From: Dermacentor variabilis
Lineage: Eukaryota; Arthropoda; Arachnida; Ixodida; Ixodidae
DNA: 64,000 nt
Assembly: GCF_050947875.1 (NCBI RefSeq)
Contig: NC_134576.1
Coordinates: 58,966,255-59,030,254, forward strand
Direction: 5' to 3'
The stretch's first letter is position 1; each line of letters starts with the position of its first letter. This document shows positions 55,078-64,000 of this stretch, piece by piece. The position numbers and the translations under genes are program-made. The notes below the pieces were generated by a model, which saw only the letters and a list, made by a program, of their open reading frames with translations, had not been told where the DNA came from and made no database searches.

Positions 55078-55279
55078 CGCACCCAGGCCGTTACCGGAAC
55101 TAGTCAAGAGAGAGCGCCACAGCACCCAGGCTGATACCGAAACTAATCAAGAGAGGTCGCCACAGCACCCAGGCTGATGCCGAACCTAGGCAAGAGAGGG
55201 AGCCACCGCCTCTTGCGCGTCACGCATCCAGGCTGATACCGAAATCAGTCAAGAGAGGATGCCGCCGCAACCAGGCTGA
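55078..55279. repeat. ~43-bp minisatellite, about 4.5 units, left part
   Basis: Units begin CACCCAGGC(C/T)G and continue (A/T)TACCG(G/A)AACTA, then CAAGAGAG. Starts lie near 55080, 55123, 55166, 55225 and 55268. One unit carries a 16-bp extra piece (CTCTTGCGCGTCACG). The array breaks off after CCAGGCTGA at 55279. Confidence 0.85.
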
Positions 55280-56763
55280 GAAAATACCGCTTGCGTTGAA
55301 TAGCAAGGAATGAGGAGCGAGGAGAAAGTTCATATCAACAAGGGACTGAGGCACGGGGGCCATTTATCGCCCATGGTGTTTATGATGTACATGGTGATGA
55401 TGGAGAGGGCGCTAGAAGGAAGTAATATCGGCTTTAATTTCTCATACAAACAGGTGGTTACAGTAGTAGAGCAGCAGCGTCCAGGTTTATATTATGCGGA
55501 CGATACTGTACTGCTAGCTAACAACCAAAGTGATTCACAACGTATGGCTAATATCTGTGGACAGGAAGGCAACAATTAAGGTTTGGAATTTGGTGTTAGA
55601 AAATCAGGTGTTATGTTATTCAATAAAAAGAGTGAACAGACAGTGGCGATACAGGGCCAGGAAACACCTCGGGTAACAGAATATAAATGCCTTGGTATAT
55701 GAATAAACGAAGGCAAAAGATATACTGAAAAACAGAAAAAAACAAGCACAGAGCATTATGTGGATGCAATAGGTATTCGGTGCTCCGAGGTATGTGGAAT
55801 GGAAAGGTGTAATGGTTCCGGGACACACTTTTGTAAATGTGGTTGTTTGCTTTAAACGAGGAGTACAATCAGGACTTTATGGGAACCAAAGGTCAGAGGG
55901 TCGCCTCGCATTGGGCGCTCACGGGAAAACTACAAATGAATCTGCGCAGGGTGATATGGGCTGTACTAGTTTTGATTTGAGGGAAGCTCGCAGTAAAATT
56001 TAGTATGAAAAGCAACTCGGGAATATAGAAGAAAGTAAATGGGCTCGGAGGTTGTTGAAGTATCTGTACAGGAAAAACATTGATGCACAGCGCAGGAAAA
56101 GAACTAGGAAGCTTACCAGCAAGCATGCACCCTGTAGGGTGAGCAACACAGCAACAAAGAACGCCAAGTGGAAAGTCAGAGAGGCTGAAATAATCTCATC
56201 GGTGGTGGCAATGGAAAACAAACCTGCCATGAGTAACTACTTAAGAGAAAAAAAAACGAAATCAGGAAAGAAAGCATTTATGATAACTCAAAAGGAAGCG
56301 CATCACTTTTCTAAGCGAGATCGGGATGCCTTAGAACGTGCGCCTATAAAGCAAGGTATAAGAAGGAAGAAGAAGCATCTGCTTGCTGCGGTAAAGCTAG
56401 GGAAACTATGGAGCATCTTTTATCAGAATGTGAAGATGTCTGCCCATTGTGTCGATGCAGGCACCACTGGCCTCCTTTATAAAGGTCAGCGGGAGAAGCG
56501 GAAACGTAAATATGTCCGCAATGGAGATTAGTAAGACGCGATTAGAGGATGGGTGGAAGAAAAGTAGGGAAACAACAAAAGACAGAGACGTACAAAAGCA
56601 CAGTTCGCTATTGGGATAAAAAAATTTGGTTGTGGGAGTACATAGTGTTTTTTTTTCTTTGTTTATTGTTTAACCTAGCTAATACATTAGGCAGCATAAT
56701 AGCAAGAGCTTGATGGCGCAACCCACCGCCCCGTTCCAAAGCGGACTCCATAACATCCATCCA
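55280..56763 (+). pseudogene. 5'-truncated LINE A copy inserted in the minisatellite
   Basis: It starts at AAAATACCGCTTGCGTTGAA, matching LINE A at about 22750, and continues in the same order through GAAAGTTCATATCAACAAGG, the active-site region (YYADDTVLLANN, about 55490), and the 3' end AACCCACCGCCCCGTTCC with tail CATCCATCCAT. Several shifts break the frame. The minisatellite resumes right after it, with TGA on both sides (55277-55279 and 56764-56766). Confidence 0.88.
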
Positions 56764-56810
56764 TGATTCCGAACCTAGTTAAGAGAGGGCGTCACAGCCT
56801 CTCTGAATAG
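56764..56810. repeat. Minisatellite, right part
   Basis: TTCCGAACCTAGTTAAGAG, AGGGCGTCACAG completes the unit interrupted at 55279. Confidence 0.8.
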
Positions 56811-57810
56811 ACCCCGCGAACAAAGAGCCGGTCTTTCCCTCCATGAACGCCGAACAGTTGACAGCAGGCACTGGTTCGCGAAAGACAGTGACGCTGGAGG
56901 GACAAATTTGTCTAGCGACAATGTGAAGCAGAATCCCATTGTCAACGAAGAGAGGAAAATCCCCGCCTTCGTCAAGCAACAAGACCACGCGAAATCATGA
57001 TGTCAGAGAAGAAAGAAGAAACCGCGCGACAAAATGTACACAGGCATTGCCGATGAAAAACTTCATGTAAATAAATCTACATATGCAGTAATGTACATAT
57101 GAAGGAAGTTTAACCATTGTCTACTGTCGTTACTAAATGTACTAAAATTACGAACAAATTTTGTAAAGTAATTTCCTAACAAAGAAAAACAAACCATACA
57201 TAAACATAGCAAAACAAGATGACATATAAACTAAAGCAAAACACAGAAAAGGAAAACCTAAACACAGGAAATTTATCAGAATAAATTCACAGAAAAACAA
57301 AAGCACAACACAAACAGAAGGTAAACACAGGGTGCTCACAACAACAACACAAGGGAAACACTGGTGGCGGATCACTGCTACGCACTTCCCAGAGCTTTCA
57401 CGTTGAGTGTAACTGTATCCATTTTTCTAAAGTTAAGGCTTAGCTGATGTCAGTGCACGATATTGTCGATGCGAACGATCATAGTTTCAAATACATTGGT
57501 GAAATGCAGACCATATATGCACATGGACAGAAAATAGTGTTGCTTAGAGGGTAGTCAAACTGAGAGCCACGATGAGAGCGGCGGTGAGATGCGTCACACC
57601 GCTATACGACTACACCTGTAGACATGATGGTCGACACCCCTGAGATGGTCCTGACGACACGTTTTCGTGCTAGCGACTATGAGCAACTGACCGTTGAAGT
57701 GGCGGGGATGAAACCGAGGGCCATGCGGTAGCCGTGTGTGCTGGCTTAGCGCGGTGGGTTACTGCAACTGCCTAACGGCCTTTCACACATGAACGTATTG
57801 TTTGCCCCGT
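56811..57810. other. Non-coding, strand-biased A-rich block 57140-57370
   Basis: The A-rich plus strand gives a long hydrophobic minus-strand frame that is an artefact of composition. No gene is supported. Confidence 0.4.
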
Positions 57811-59341
57811 TTAACACTGTGAACTAGCCTTCGTAGGTTGACGTAAGTGATGGCTGGATGCCCACAAGGGGCCCCATGCCCAATTCATTGAGATCTTTGC
57901 TAACGACAACTCGTAAAAATAAATTTGGCGGGATGAAGTGGGCCGTAGGCGTTGACTGCTGGGCGTTCTCAGGAGGTGATGGGTCAGGTTGGAAAAGTGG
58001 AATGAGGAATTCACGAGATAGGCGCAAAGTGGGCCCATAAACCATTTTCTGCAGCACAGCAGTGCACCCGAGGTCCTCTTTGACCGCTAAGCCATCGTCA
58101 AGGCTAACGATGCGAAAGTCGTGACACCAAGTGTGGGCATTATTGGCAATGAACGCTGCCTTTAAGTGTCGGCGCAGACGCTCAACCATTCAATTCGCGG
58201 GCGGTTTCCATGTAATGGTGTGATCACGGTGCGCGCCGAGTATGTTCCTTAACGTTGTAAATAGCTATTATTCAAACTAAAGGCCATAGTCCACAGTGAA
58301 TGCGCTGGGGATGCGGAAGTGGGAGGTCGAAGAGGAAATAAAAGCTTTTGCCATGGTAGATACCCTGATATCGCATGCCAGATGTAGCTCAGGTCACTGC
58401 GTATAGCGGTCCACACAGGTCAGGATATAGCATTTGCCAAGTGTTTCAGGCAATGGGTTGACAAGGTCCATATGAACATAGTCAAAGTGAGAGTCGTGGT
58501 AGCGAACCGTGAAATCGCAGATTTTTTTGTGGTGGGCCGCCTTCGTGCACTCACGACTCAGACACTCACGAGCACATCTGCGAACTTGTGTGTTAATGCG
58601 CGGCCACAAATACGAGATGTGAGAATATGAGTGGCGTGCATGCCAAGATAACATGAGCTGGAAATTTTGCTCGCTGTCATAAAATGTGCATCTGCGATTT
58701 CCTAGAAGTCTACTGACTACCGAATTTGCCGGGACGTATGGTCACTATGGTTGCTGCAGAAAGCAAATGTTAGTGGTTTGTAGTCTGTGGGCAATAAGAA
58801 TACATTGCCTTCCTTTTGGTGGCGACCATGGCGATTTCTAAAGTAAAGATCAACGTGCTCATAGGTGAATTGCTGTTGTGGTTTTCTGCTGGTTTTAACT
58901 TTTGCGAAAAGAACCTCAGTGAGCTCCTGTAGTCCGGCTGGTGTTGGGGGAAAGACGCCGATGGCAATAGATGAAGCGTCGCTTATCAAGCTCATTGGCA
59001 GGTCGGCTAGGGGATGCAGAGGAACGTAGCGTTAGCAGCGATGTTATCGGATTCTTGTAAAGCTGTGCCTGTATCATTGTCTATTAGAGAGGAGCCGATA
59101 GCTTGTTGGGCGGCTTCGCAATATCTCTCAAGGGTAGAATAATTCGGGCTAAGTTAGGCAAAAAGCGAGAATGAAGTTTCAGAAGTCCAAGAACCTCTCG
59201 AATTTTTGGGGTGACGTCAGGCGAGAAGCATTGCGTAGGGTTTTGTGAAAGTTGGCACGTCCCAAGTTTCGTGAGGTCAATCTCACCACTGCCTGCCACT
59301 GTTGTGAAGTCGGGGCTCCGTCCCGCCAAAGAGGGTTTCAT
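57811..59341 (-). pseudogene. Decayed Ty3/gypsy pol (RT end, RNase H, integrase)
   Basis: Reading from high to low: RT connection (REVLGLLKLHSRFLPNLARI, about 59160), RNase H (LISDASSIAIGVF, then TDYKPLTFAF, about 58990-58760), an integrase zinc-finger and core start (HFDYVHMDLVNPLPE, LTCVDRYTQ, about 58480-58400), and an integrase end (MVERLRRHLKAAF, KEDLGCTAV, about 58180-58050). Several stops and shifts occur. It is a fourth gypsy family here, of the FDHVHMDLVGPLP-type integrase. No LTR was identified. Confidence 0.82.
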
Positions 59342-59360
59342 GGATGGTGCCGTGCCAAAT

Positions 59361-59743
59361 GCCGTGAGAAATTTATAAAGGGAAAATCAGACATCCACCC
59401 ATTCGTAGCAATTGCTACAAAGGAAACCCAAACGGGTTCCTCCAAAGAAAAGCCTCATAGTTGAAGAAAAATTCGTCCTGGTTCGGGACTCGAACCCGGG
59501 ACCACCGCCTTTCCGGGGCTGCCGCTCTACCATCTCAGCTAACCAGGCGGCTAGCAGCTGGTAGGGCGAAGTCGAATTTGTCGACAACACGAAGCAAAGG
59601 CAAGAGTTCGACGTAGTAGTTCTACGGAAACCCGTAAGGTGGAGAGAAGTAATGAATATAGGGAAAATCAGACATCCACCCGTTCGCAGCAATTGCTACA
59701 AACGAAACCCAAACGGGTTCCTCGAAAGAAAAGCCGTGAGAAA
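59361..59743. mobile_element. tRNA-bearing repeat insertion with 11-bp target duplication
   Basis: GCCGTGAGAAA flanks the insert at 59361-59371 and 59733-59743. Inside, an ~80-bp segment (GGGAAAATCAGACATCCACC, CAATTGCTACAAA, CCCAAACGGGTTCCTC) occurs at 59379 and again at 59657, 278 bp apart. A tRNA-like sequence lies between them. The insert is therefore about 1.3 units of a tandem-type repeat. Confidence 0.85.
59480..59552 (-). tRNA. tRNA-like sequence within the repeat (probably not functional)
   Basis: Minus strand: GCCTGGTTAGCTGAGATGG (box A), an anticodon-arm-like GCAGCCCCGGAAAGGCGG, and GGGTTCGAGTCCCG (box B), closing with AACCAGGA. The acceptor arm can form about six pairs, but position 33 of the loop is C, not U, and the sequence is part of a dispersed repeat. 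It is best read as a tRNA-derived promoter module. GGA would be the anticodon by position. Confidence 0.5.
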
Positions 59744-59879
59744 GAAAGGTGCCGAACTACGTTGAAGAGAATGAAAAAAGCATTATATTAAAGAGAGTAC
59801 ATGACTCAGTTGCAAATACTCCAAAAACCTGGCTACTTTGTTTTCATAGCAAATATAAAGTGTTTAGATCATTATCAAA

Positions 59880-62330
59880 TATATTTCAATCTCATGATCC
59901 GGTTCCGGGGTCACTACCTGCCCTAAGTAGATGTATCCCTTACCACTTCCAGTGCCTCGCTACCTATCGTAAACTGATGTTCTCTTCCGAGACATTTAAA
60001 CATTACTTTAATTTTCTGGCGATTAATGTTTAGACCCACGCTTCTGCTTTGCCTCTCCAGGTCAGTGAGCATGCATTGCAATTGGTCCCCTGAGTTACTA
60101 AGCAAGGCAATATCATCAGCGAATCGCAAGTTACAAAGGTATTGCCCACTAACTCTTATCCCCAATTCTTCTCAATCCAGGTCTCTGAATACCTTCTGTA
60201 AACACGCTGTGAATAGAATTGGAGAGATCGTATCTCCCTGCCTGACGCCTTTCTTTATTGGGATTTTGTTGCTTTCCTTATGGAAGGCTACGGTGGCTGT
60301 GGAGCCGCTATAGATATATTTCAGTATATTTACATACGGCTCATCCACACCCTGATTCCGTAATGCCTTCATAACTGCGGAGGAGTCGACACAATCAAAC
60401 GCTTTCTCGTAATCAATGAAAGCTATATATAAAGGTTGGTTAAATTCCGCACACTTCACTATCACCTGATTGATAGTGTGAACATGGTCTATTGTTGAGT
60501 AGCCTTTACGGAATCCTGCCTGGTCCTTTGGTTGACAGAAGTCTAAGGTGTTCCTGATTTTATGTGCGATTACCTTAGTATATACTTTGTAGGCAATGGA
60601 CAGTAACCTGATCGGTCTATAATTTTTCAAGTCTTTTGCGTCCCGTTTCTTATGGATTAGGATTATGTTAGCGTTCTTCCAAGATTCCGGTACGCTCGAG
60701 CTCATGAGGCATTGCGTATACAGGGTGGCCAGTTTTTCTAGAACAAATAACCGACCATTCTTCAACAAATCTGCTGTAACCTGATCCTCCCCAGCTGCCT
60801 CCCCCTGTTGCATAGCTCCTATGGCTTTCTTTACTTCTTCCTGCGTTACTTGTGGGATTTGAATTGTTCTTGATTTCTCGCTTTCATTATCGTCGTGGGT
60901 GCCACTGGTACTGTATAAATCTCTATAGAACTCCTCAGCCACTTGAGCTATCTCATCCATATTAGCAATGATATTGCCAACTTTGTCTCTTAACGCATAC
61001 ATCTGATTCTTGTCTATTCCTAGTTTCTTCTTCCCTGATTTTAGGCTTCCTCCGTTCACGAGAGGATGCTAAATTTTATCCATAATATACTTCCTTATGT
61101 CAGCTGTCTTAAGTTTGTTGATTAGCTTGGAAAGTATTGCCAGTTCTATTCTAGCTGTAGGGTTAGAGGCTTTCATACATTGGCGTTTCTTGGTCAGATC
61201 TTTTGTCTCCTGCGATACTTTACTGGAATGCTGTATAACGAAGTTACCACCGACTTGTATTGCACACTTCTTAATGATGCCTATAATATTGTCGTTCATT
61301 GCTTCAATACTAAGGTCCTCTGCCTCGTCTAACGCCGAATACCTCTTCTGTAGATTGATCTGGAATTTCTCTATTTTCCGTTTTACTACTAACTTATTCA
61401 TCAGCTTCTTAAGCACTGGTTTCTTCCGTTCCCTCCTCATGTGTAGGCTAATTCGAGGTCTTACCATGCTATAGTCACTGCAACGCACCTGGCCTAACAC
61501 GTCCATATCTTGTATGATGACGGGGTTAGCGCAGAGTATAAGGTCTATTTAATTTCTAGTCTAGCCATTCGGGCTCCTCCACGTCCACTTTCGGCTATCC
61601 CGCTTGCGGAAGAAGGTATATGCATATTATTCGGTTCTGCAAACTATACTGATAATTCTCCCGTACTATTCCAAGAGCCTATGCCAAGTTCCCCCATTGA
61701 CTTGTCTCTAGCCGGCTTCTTGCCTACTCTGGAATTGAAGTCGCCCATCAGTATAATGTATTTTCTTTTGATTTTACCCATCGCCGATTCGTCATCTTCA
61801 TAGACGCTTTCGACTTCCTCATCATCATGACTGGATCTAGAGCATAGGCCTGTACGACCTTCAATTTCTACCTCTTAAGTTTCACAAGAAGACCTGCCAC
61901 CCTCTCATTAATGCTATAGAATTCCTGTATGTTACCCGCTATATCCTTATTAATCAAGAATCTGACTCGTAGTTCTCGTCTCGCCACTAAGCCCTGGTAG
62001 CACAGGACGTGCCCGCTTTTTAGCACTGTATAGGCTTATTTTGTCCGTCTAAGTTCACTGAGCCCTATTATATCCCATTTACTACCCTTACATTCCTCCA
62101 TTCGCACTGCTAGGCTCGCCTCACTACATAAGGCTCTAGCGTTAAACGTTGGCAGGTTCAGATTCCAATGGCGTACTGTTCGGAACCAGGTATTCTTAGC
62201 ACTCTCTGCTGCATCACAGGTCTGATCGCCGCCGTGGTCAGTTGGTTGGCTGTCGTTGGAGTCTGAGGGCTGGGGTTTGATTGTTGTATACATATAGGAG
62301 GTTGTGGCCAAGTACTAGACCAGGGTGGCC
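59880..62330 (-). pseudogene. RTE-like LINE (copy D), endonuclease and RT
   Basis: This is the best RTE copy. From 62311 downward: an endonuclease start (LNLPTFNARALCSEASLA, GLSELRRTK, about 62180-62040), interrupted endonuclease, a linker frame (61506-61069), and a 295-codon RT frame (61059-60172) with NANIILIHKKRDAKDLKNYR, FIDYEKAFDCV and KKGVRQGDTISPILF. The frame at 60165-59923 has LRFADDIALLSNSGDQ with the intact FADD. At least three breaks make it inactive. The sequence stops abruptly near 59885, so the 3' end is missing. Confidence 0.88.
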
Positions 62331-62455
62331 AATCCTGCTCTGGTGAGGGAATGCATTACAGATACTGGTCACCGGTCACCGGTTCTGATTACCGGTTCGG
62401 TCCTGTTTATGCAATTTGTCAACACGCTGTTGTCTTTTTTAATCCGGTGAAAAAT

Positions 62456-62530
62456 TGCGTGGCACCGGGATTCGAGCCGCGGTGCTCTTGCATGCCAGGC
62501 GGATATTCTACCTCTACGCCACCGCTGCTC
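62456..62530 (-). mobile_element. tRNA-Ala-like SINE head
   Basis: Minus strand: GCAGCGGTGGCGTAGAGGTAG (box A), CCGCCTGGCATGCAAGAG (anticodon arm like tRNA-Ala UGC), GGCTCGAATCCCGGTGCC (box B). It resembles the head at 21238 on the plus strand. It lacks good acceptor pairing and reads as SINE-derived. Confidence 0.55.
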
Positions 62531-62555
62531 TCATATATACCTATATATGCTATCT

Positions 62556-62559
<4 letters not shown>

Positions 62560-62624
<65 letters not shown>
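62560..62624. repeat. (TA)n microsatellite
   Basis: An alternating TA tract with short imperfect TA patches on both sides up to 62660. Confidence 0.93.
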
Positions 62625-62625
<1 letters not shown>

Positions 62626-62846
62626 CATAGTATATATCTATACCTATATATATATATATACCTTTATGAGAGGAATTGCACCTACTGTGCATGCCCACCT
62701 TTGTAAGTTAAATCCAATTTTTAAAATCGTGGTATCACATTTGGCGAAACACTGTCGTGGAACTTCTTGCAGTGTTACACAAACGCTTACGCTTCGTGTG
62801 TGCTTATATATATACATATACTCTACGATCTCTTTGGGATGTACCG

Positions 62847-63215
62847 GTTAGAAAAATGGTATATAAGGGATTGGGAGAGCCCATATTACGATACGGAATA
62901 ACAACTTATGGAACCGTATCTTTATATAAATTAAACACACTAAGCCGCACATTGCACAGAATCGCAACAAATCTCGCAAACAGAACCGACTATCACAATA
63001 AGTGAGCCAGAGACAGTATGGAATATTTTGACATGCTACGTGTACACAAGCAATTTATCTTTTACATGTTATATAAGCATTTCTTTCAAGGCTCGTTTAA
63101 AATCTGCAACGGCCTCTCCGTCCTTCTGAAAAGCGCTACACGCTCCTGCTATGTTCCTTACTACATCAATAGTATACGTACCCTCCCGAGCATTACCGGA
63201 TTAAAACCCTAAATA
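62847..63215 (+). pseudogene. LINE C-terminal fragment
   Basis: The frame reads KMVYKGLGEPILRYGITTYG and LNTLSRTLHRIATNL, the region just after RT in CR1/Jockey-type LINEs, and after a stop continues with MLRVHKQFIFYMLYKH. The RT core is absent, so it is a 5'-truncated copy. Confidence 0.68.
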
Positions 63216-63532
63216 GTTTCTTCGACCTTGGTTAAACGATAACATAGACTGAAGTGATTTACTGTTTTACATGTTCTTAACGTCTTCATTGCGTGTGCGA
63301 AAGTGTGCACGGTGGAAAATTTGTTATGTATTTGTTCTGTTAGTTCTTGCTTGTTTGTTTGTGCTTACGTCGCACAAGGCAATTGCTGCGCATTTGGTTG
63401 ATTTTATTTCTCTTCTTTTTCTATTATGATTTACAAGCTGTTGCGTCATGTGCTTAACCTGGCTGCCAAGCTCCGCATAGAAGCGGCAACGCTGATGCAG
63501 GCTGGAACACTTTGTACGAATTGAAGTGAGTA

Positions 63533-63535
<3 letters not shown>
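63216..63535. other. Probable 3' untranslated part of the LINE fragment
   Basis: AT-rich sequence following the LINE C-terminus. No gene. Confidence 0.4.
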
Positions 63536-63625
<90 letters not shown>

Positions 63626-63645
63626 GCGTGTGTGTGTGTGTGTGT
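63536..63645. repeat. (TA)n then (TG)n microsatellite
   Basis: TA tracts at about 63536-63622, with one AA break near 63580, followed by (TG)n at 63627-63645. Confidence 0.93.
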
Positions 63646-63752
63646 TAGGAGAAACTCACTCTTCTGGAGCGCTGATGGTTTTTGATAGAGCGATATTGCT
63701 GGTGCTACTGCGAGAATCATTCCCTTGCCCTGCATTATATGTATCTATATAT

Positions 63753-64000
63753 TGTTACGTAGGAAGACGCAGACGAAAAGCTATGTACAAGTATATTTAC
63801 AAGAAATTACGCTGCGCTTGGCCAAGAGGCAACAGCCCGCGCTAGCTTCTAATCGTCGTCGTCATCTTCACAGTGCTCGCCTTTTCGTTATCGCACATAT
63901 TGTTCCGTATCACTACCCCCGGCTGCAAAAGCGCCGTCCCGGAGCGACTAAAGATCGGACTCGGAAGCAGTGTAGTAGGCCTTGAGCCTACTGTCATGCA
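63753..64000 (-). repeat. LTR end running off the window (probable)
   Basis: TGTTACGTAGGAAGACGCAG after ATAT resembles the terminal TGTTAC of the LTRs of elements 1 and 2. On the minus strand it would be the 3' end of an LTR (CTACGTAACA). The other LTR and any internal part lie outside the window, so this stays tentative. Confidence 0.5.

Noticed and set aside
55078..55279. CRISPR array
   Set aside because: Units are contiguous and diverged without unique spacers, and the genome is eukaryotic. It is a minisatellite.
57148..57375. Hydrophobic 75-codon minus-strand frame that looks like a membrane protein
   Set aside because: It comes from an A-rich plus strand, which forces Phe and Leu codons. 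No start context or homologue.
59480..59552. Functional tRNA gene
   Set aside because: It lies inside a dispersed repeat with a target duplication and has C at loop position 33. A tRNA-derived module is more likely.
34323..64000. Further CLCA-like exons upstream on the minus strand
   Set aside because: No minus-strand frame in this range shows CLCA motifs. Short exons could have been missed.

Overview
The window looks like nuclear DNA of a metastriate hard tick. This rests on recalled resemblance of its short repeats (tRNA-headed SINEs, a TA-tailed SINE, a tRNA-bearing ~278-bp repeat) and of its retrotransposon proteins to tick sequences. The genus cannot be fixed from the sequence. It is almost entirely transposable elements in different states of decay, with AT-rich non-coding DNA between them.

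The one host gene I can support is on the minus strand. An exon at 34056-34322 and a terminal exon at 8041-8588 have matching splice phases and together read like the C-terminal part of a calcium-activated chloride channel regulator (CLCA) protein: a PPG-x-I-x-DL segment, a fibronectin-III-like fold and a C-terminal membrane helix. They are separated by a ~25.5-kb intron that holds most of the best-preserved transposons. The terminal exon carries one in-frame TGA, so the gene may be decaying or may make a shortened protein. Earlier exons were not found.

Layout. 1-8040: flanking DNA with a 455-bp inverted-repeat DNA transposon (3179-3633), a 31-bp palindrome (5597-5627), degenerate tandem repeats and two SINE pieces. 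8041-34322: host gene. Its intron holds, in order: SINE pieces and (TA)n; Ty3/gypsy element 1 (10510-15733, +) with its first LTR cut short; a rearranged Ty3/gypsy composite (16443-19627) inserted in a TA-tailed SINE; an exon-like dispersed repeat; a decayed LINE (about 21620-24270, +); and Ty3/gypsy element 2 (24850-30159, -), which looks intact: identical 148-bp LTRs, an ATAT target duplication, and full gag and pol joined by a -1 frameshift site. 34323-42000: integrase fragments and two RTE-like LINEs on the minus strand. 41795-46302: a CR1-like LINE inserted inside one of those RTE copies; the interrupted RTE continues at 46304-46495 and is cut again by a truncated gypsy element (46497-47995). 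48000-54200: LINE, Penelope-like and SINE pieces. 55080-56810: a ~43-bp minisatellite split by a 5'-truncated LINE. 57800-64000: a decayed gypsy pol, a tRNA-bearing repeat with its own target duplication, a long RTE copy, TA microsatellites, and an LTR running off the window end.

In Ty3/gypsy elements generally, Gag forms the particle, and protease, reverse transcriptase, RNase H and integrase copy and insert the element. LINE proteins nick the target and prime copying there, and SINEs borrow LINE machinery. Element 2 is the only one here that looks able to act by itself. It lies in the same direction as the host gene, so its LTR poly(A) signals lie in the sense direction of the intron.
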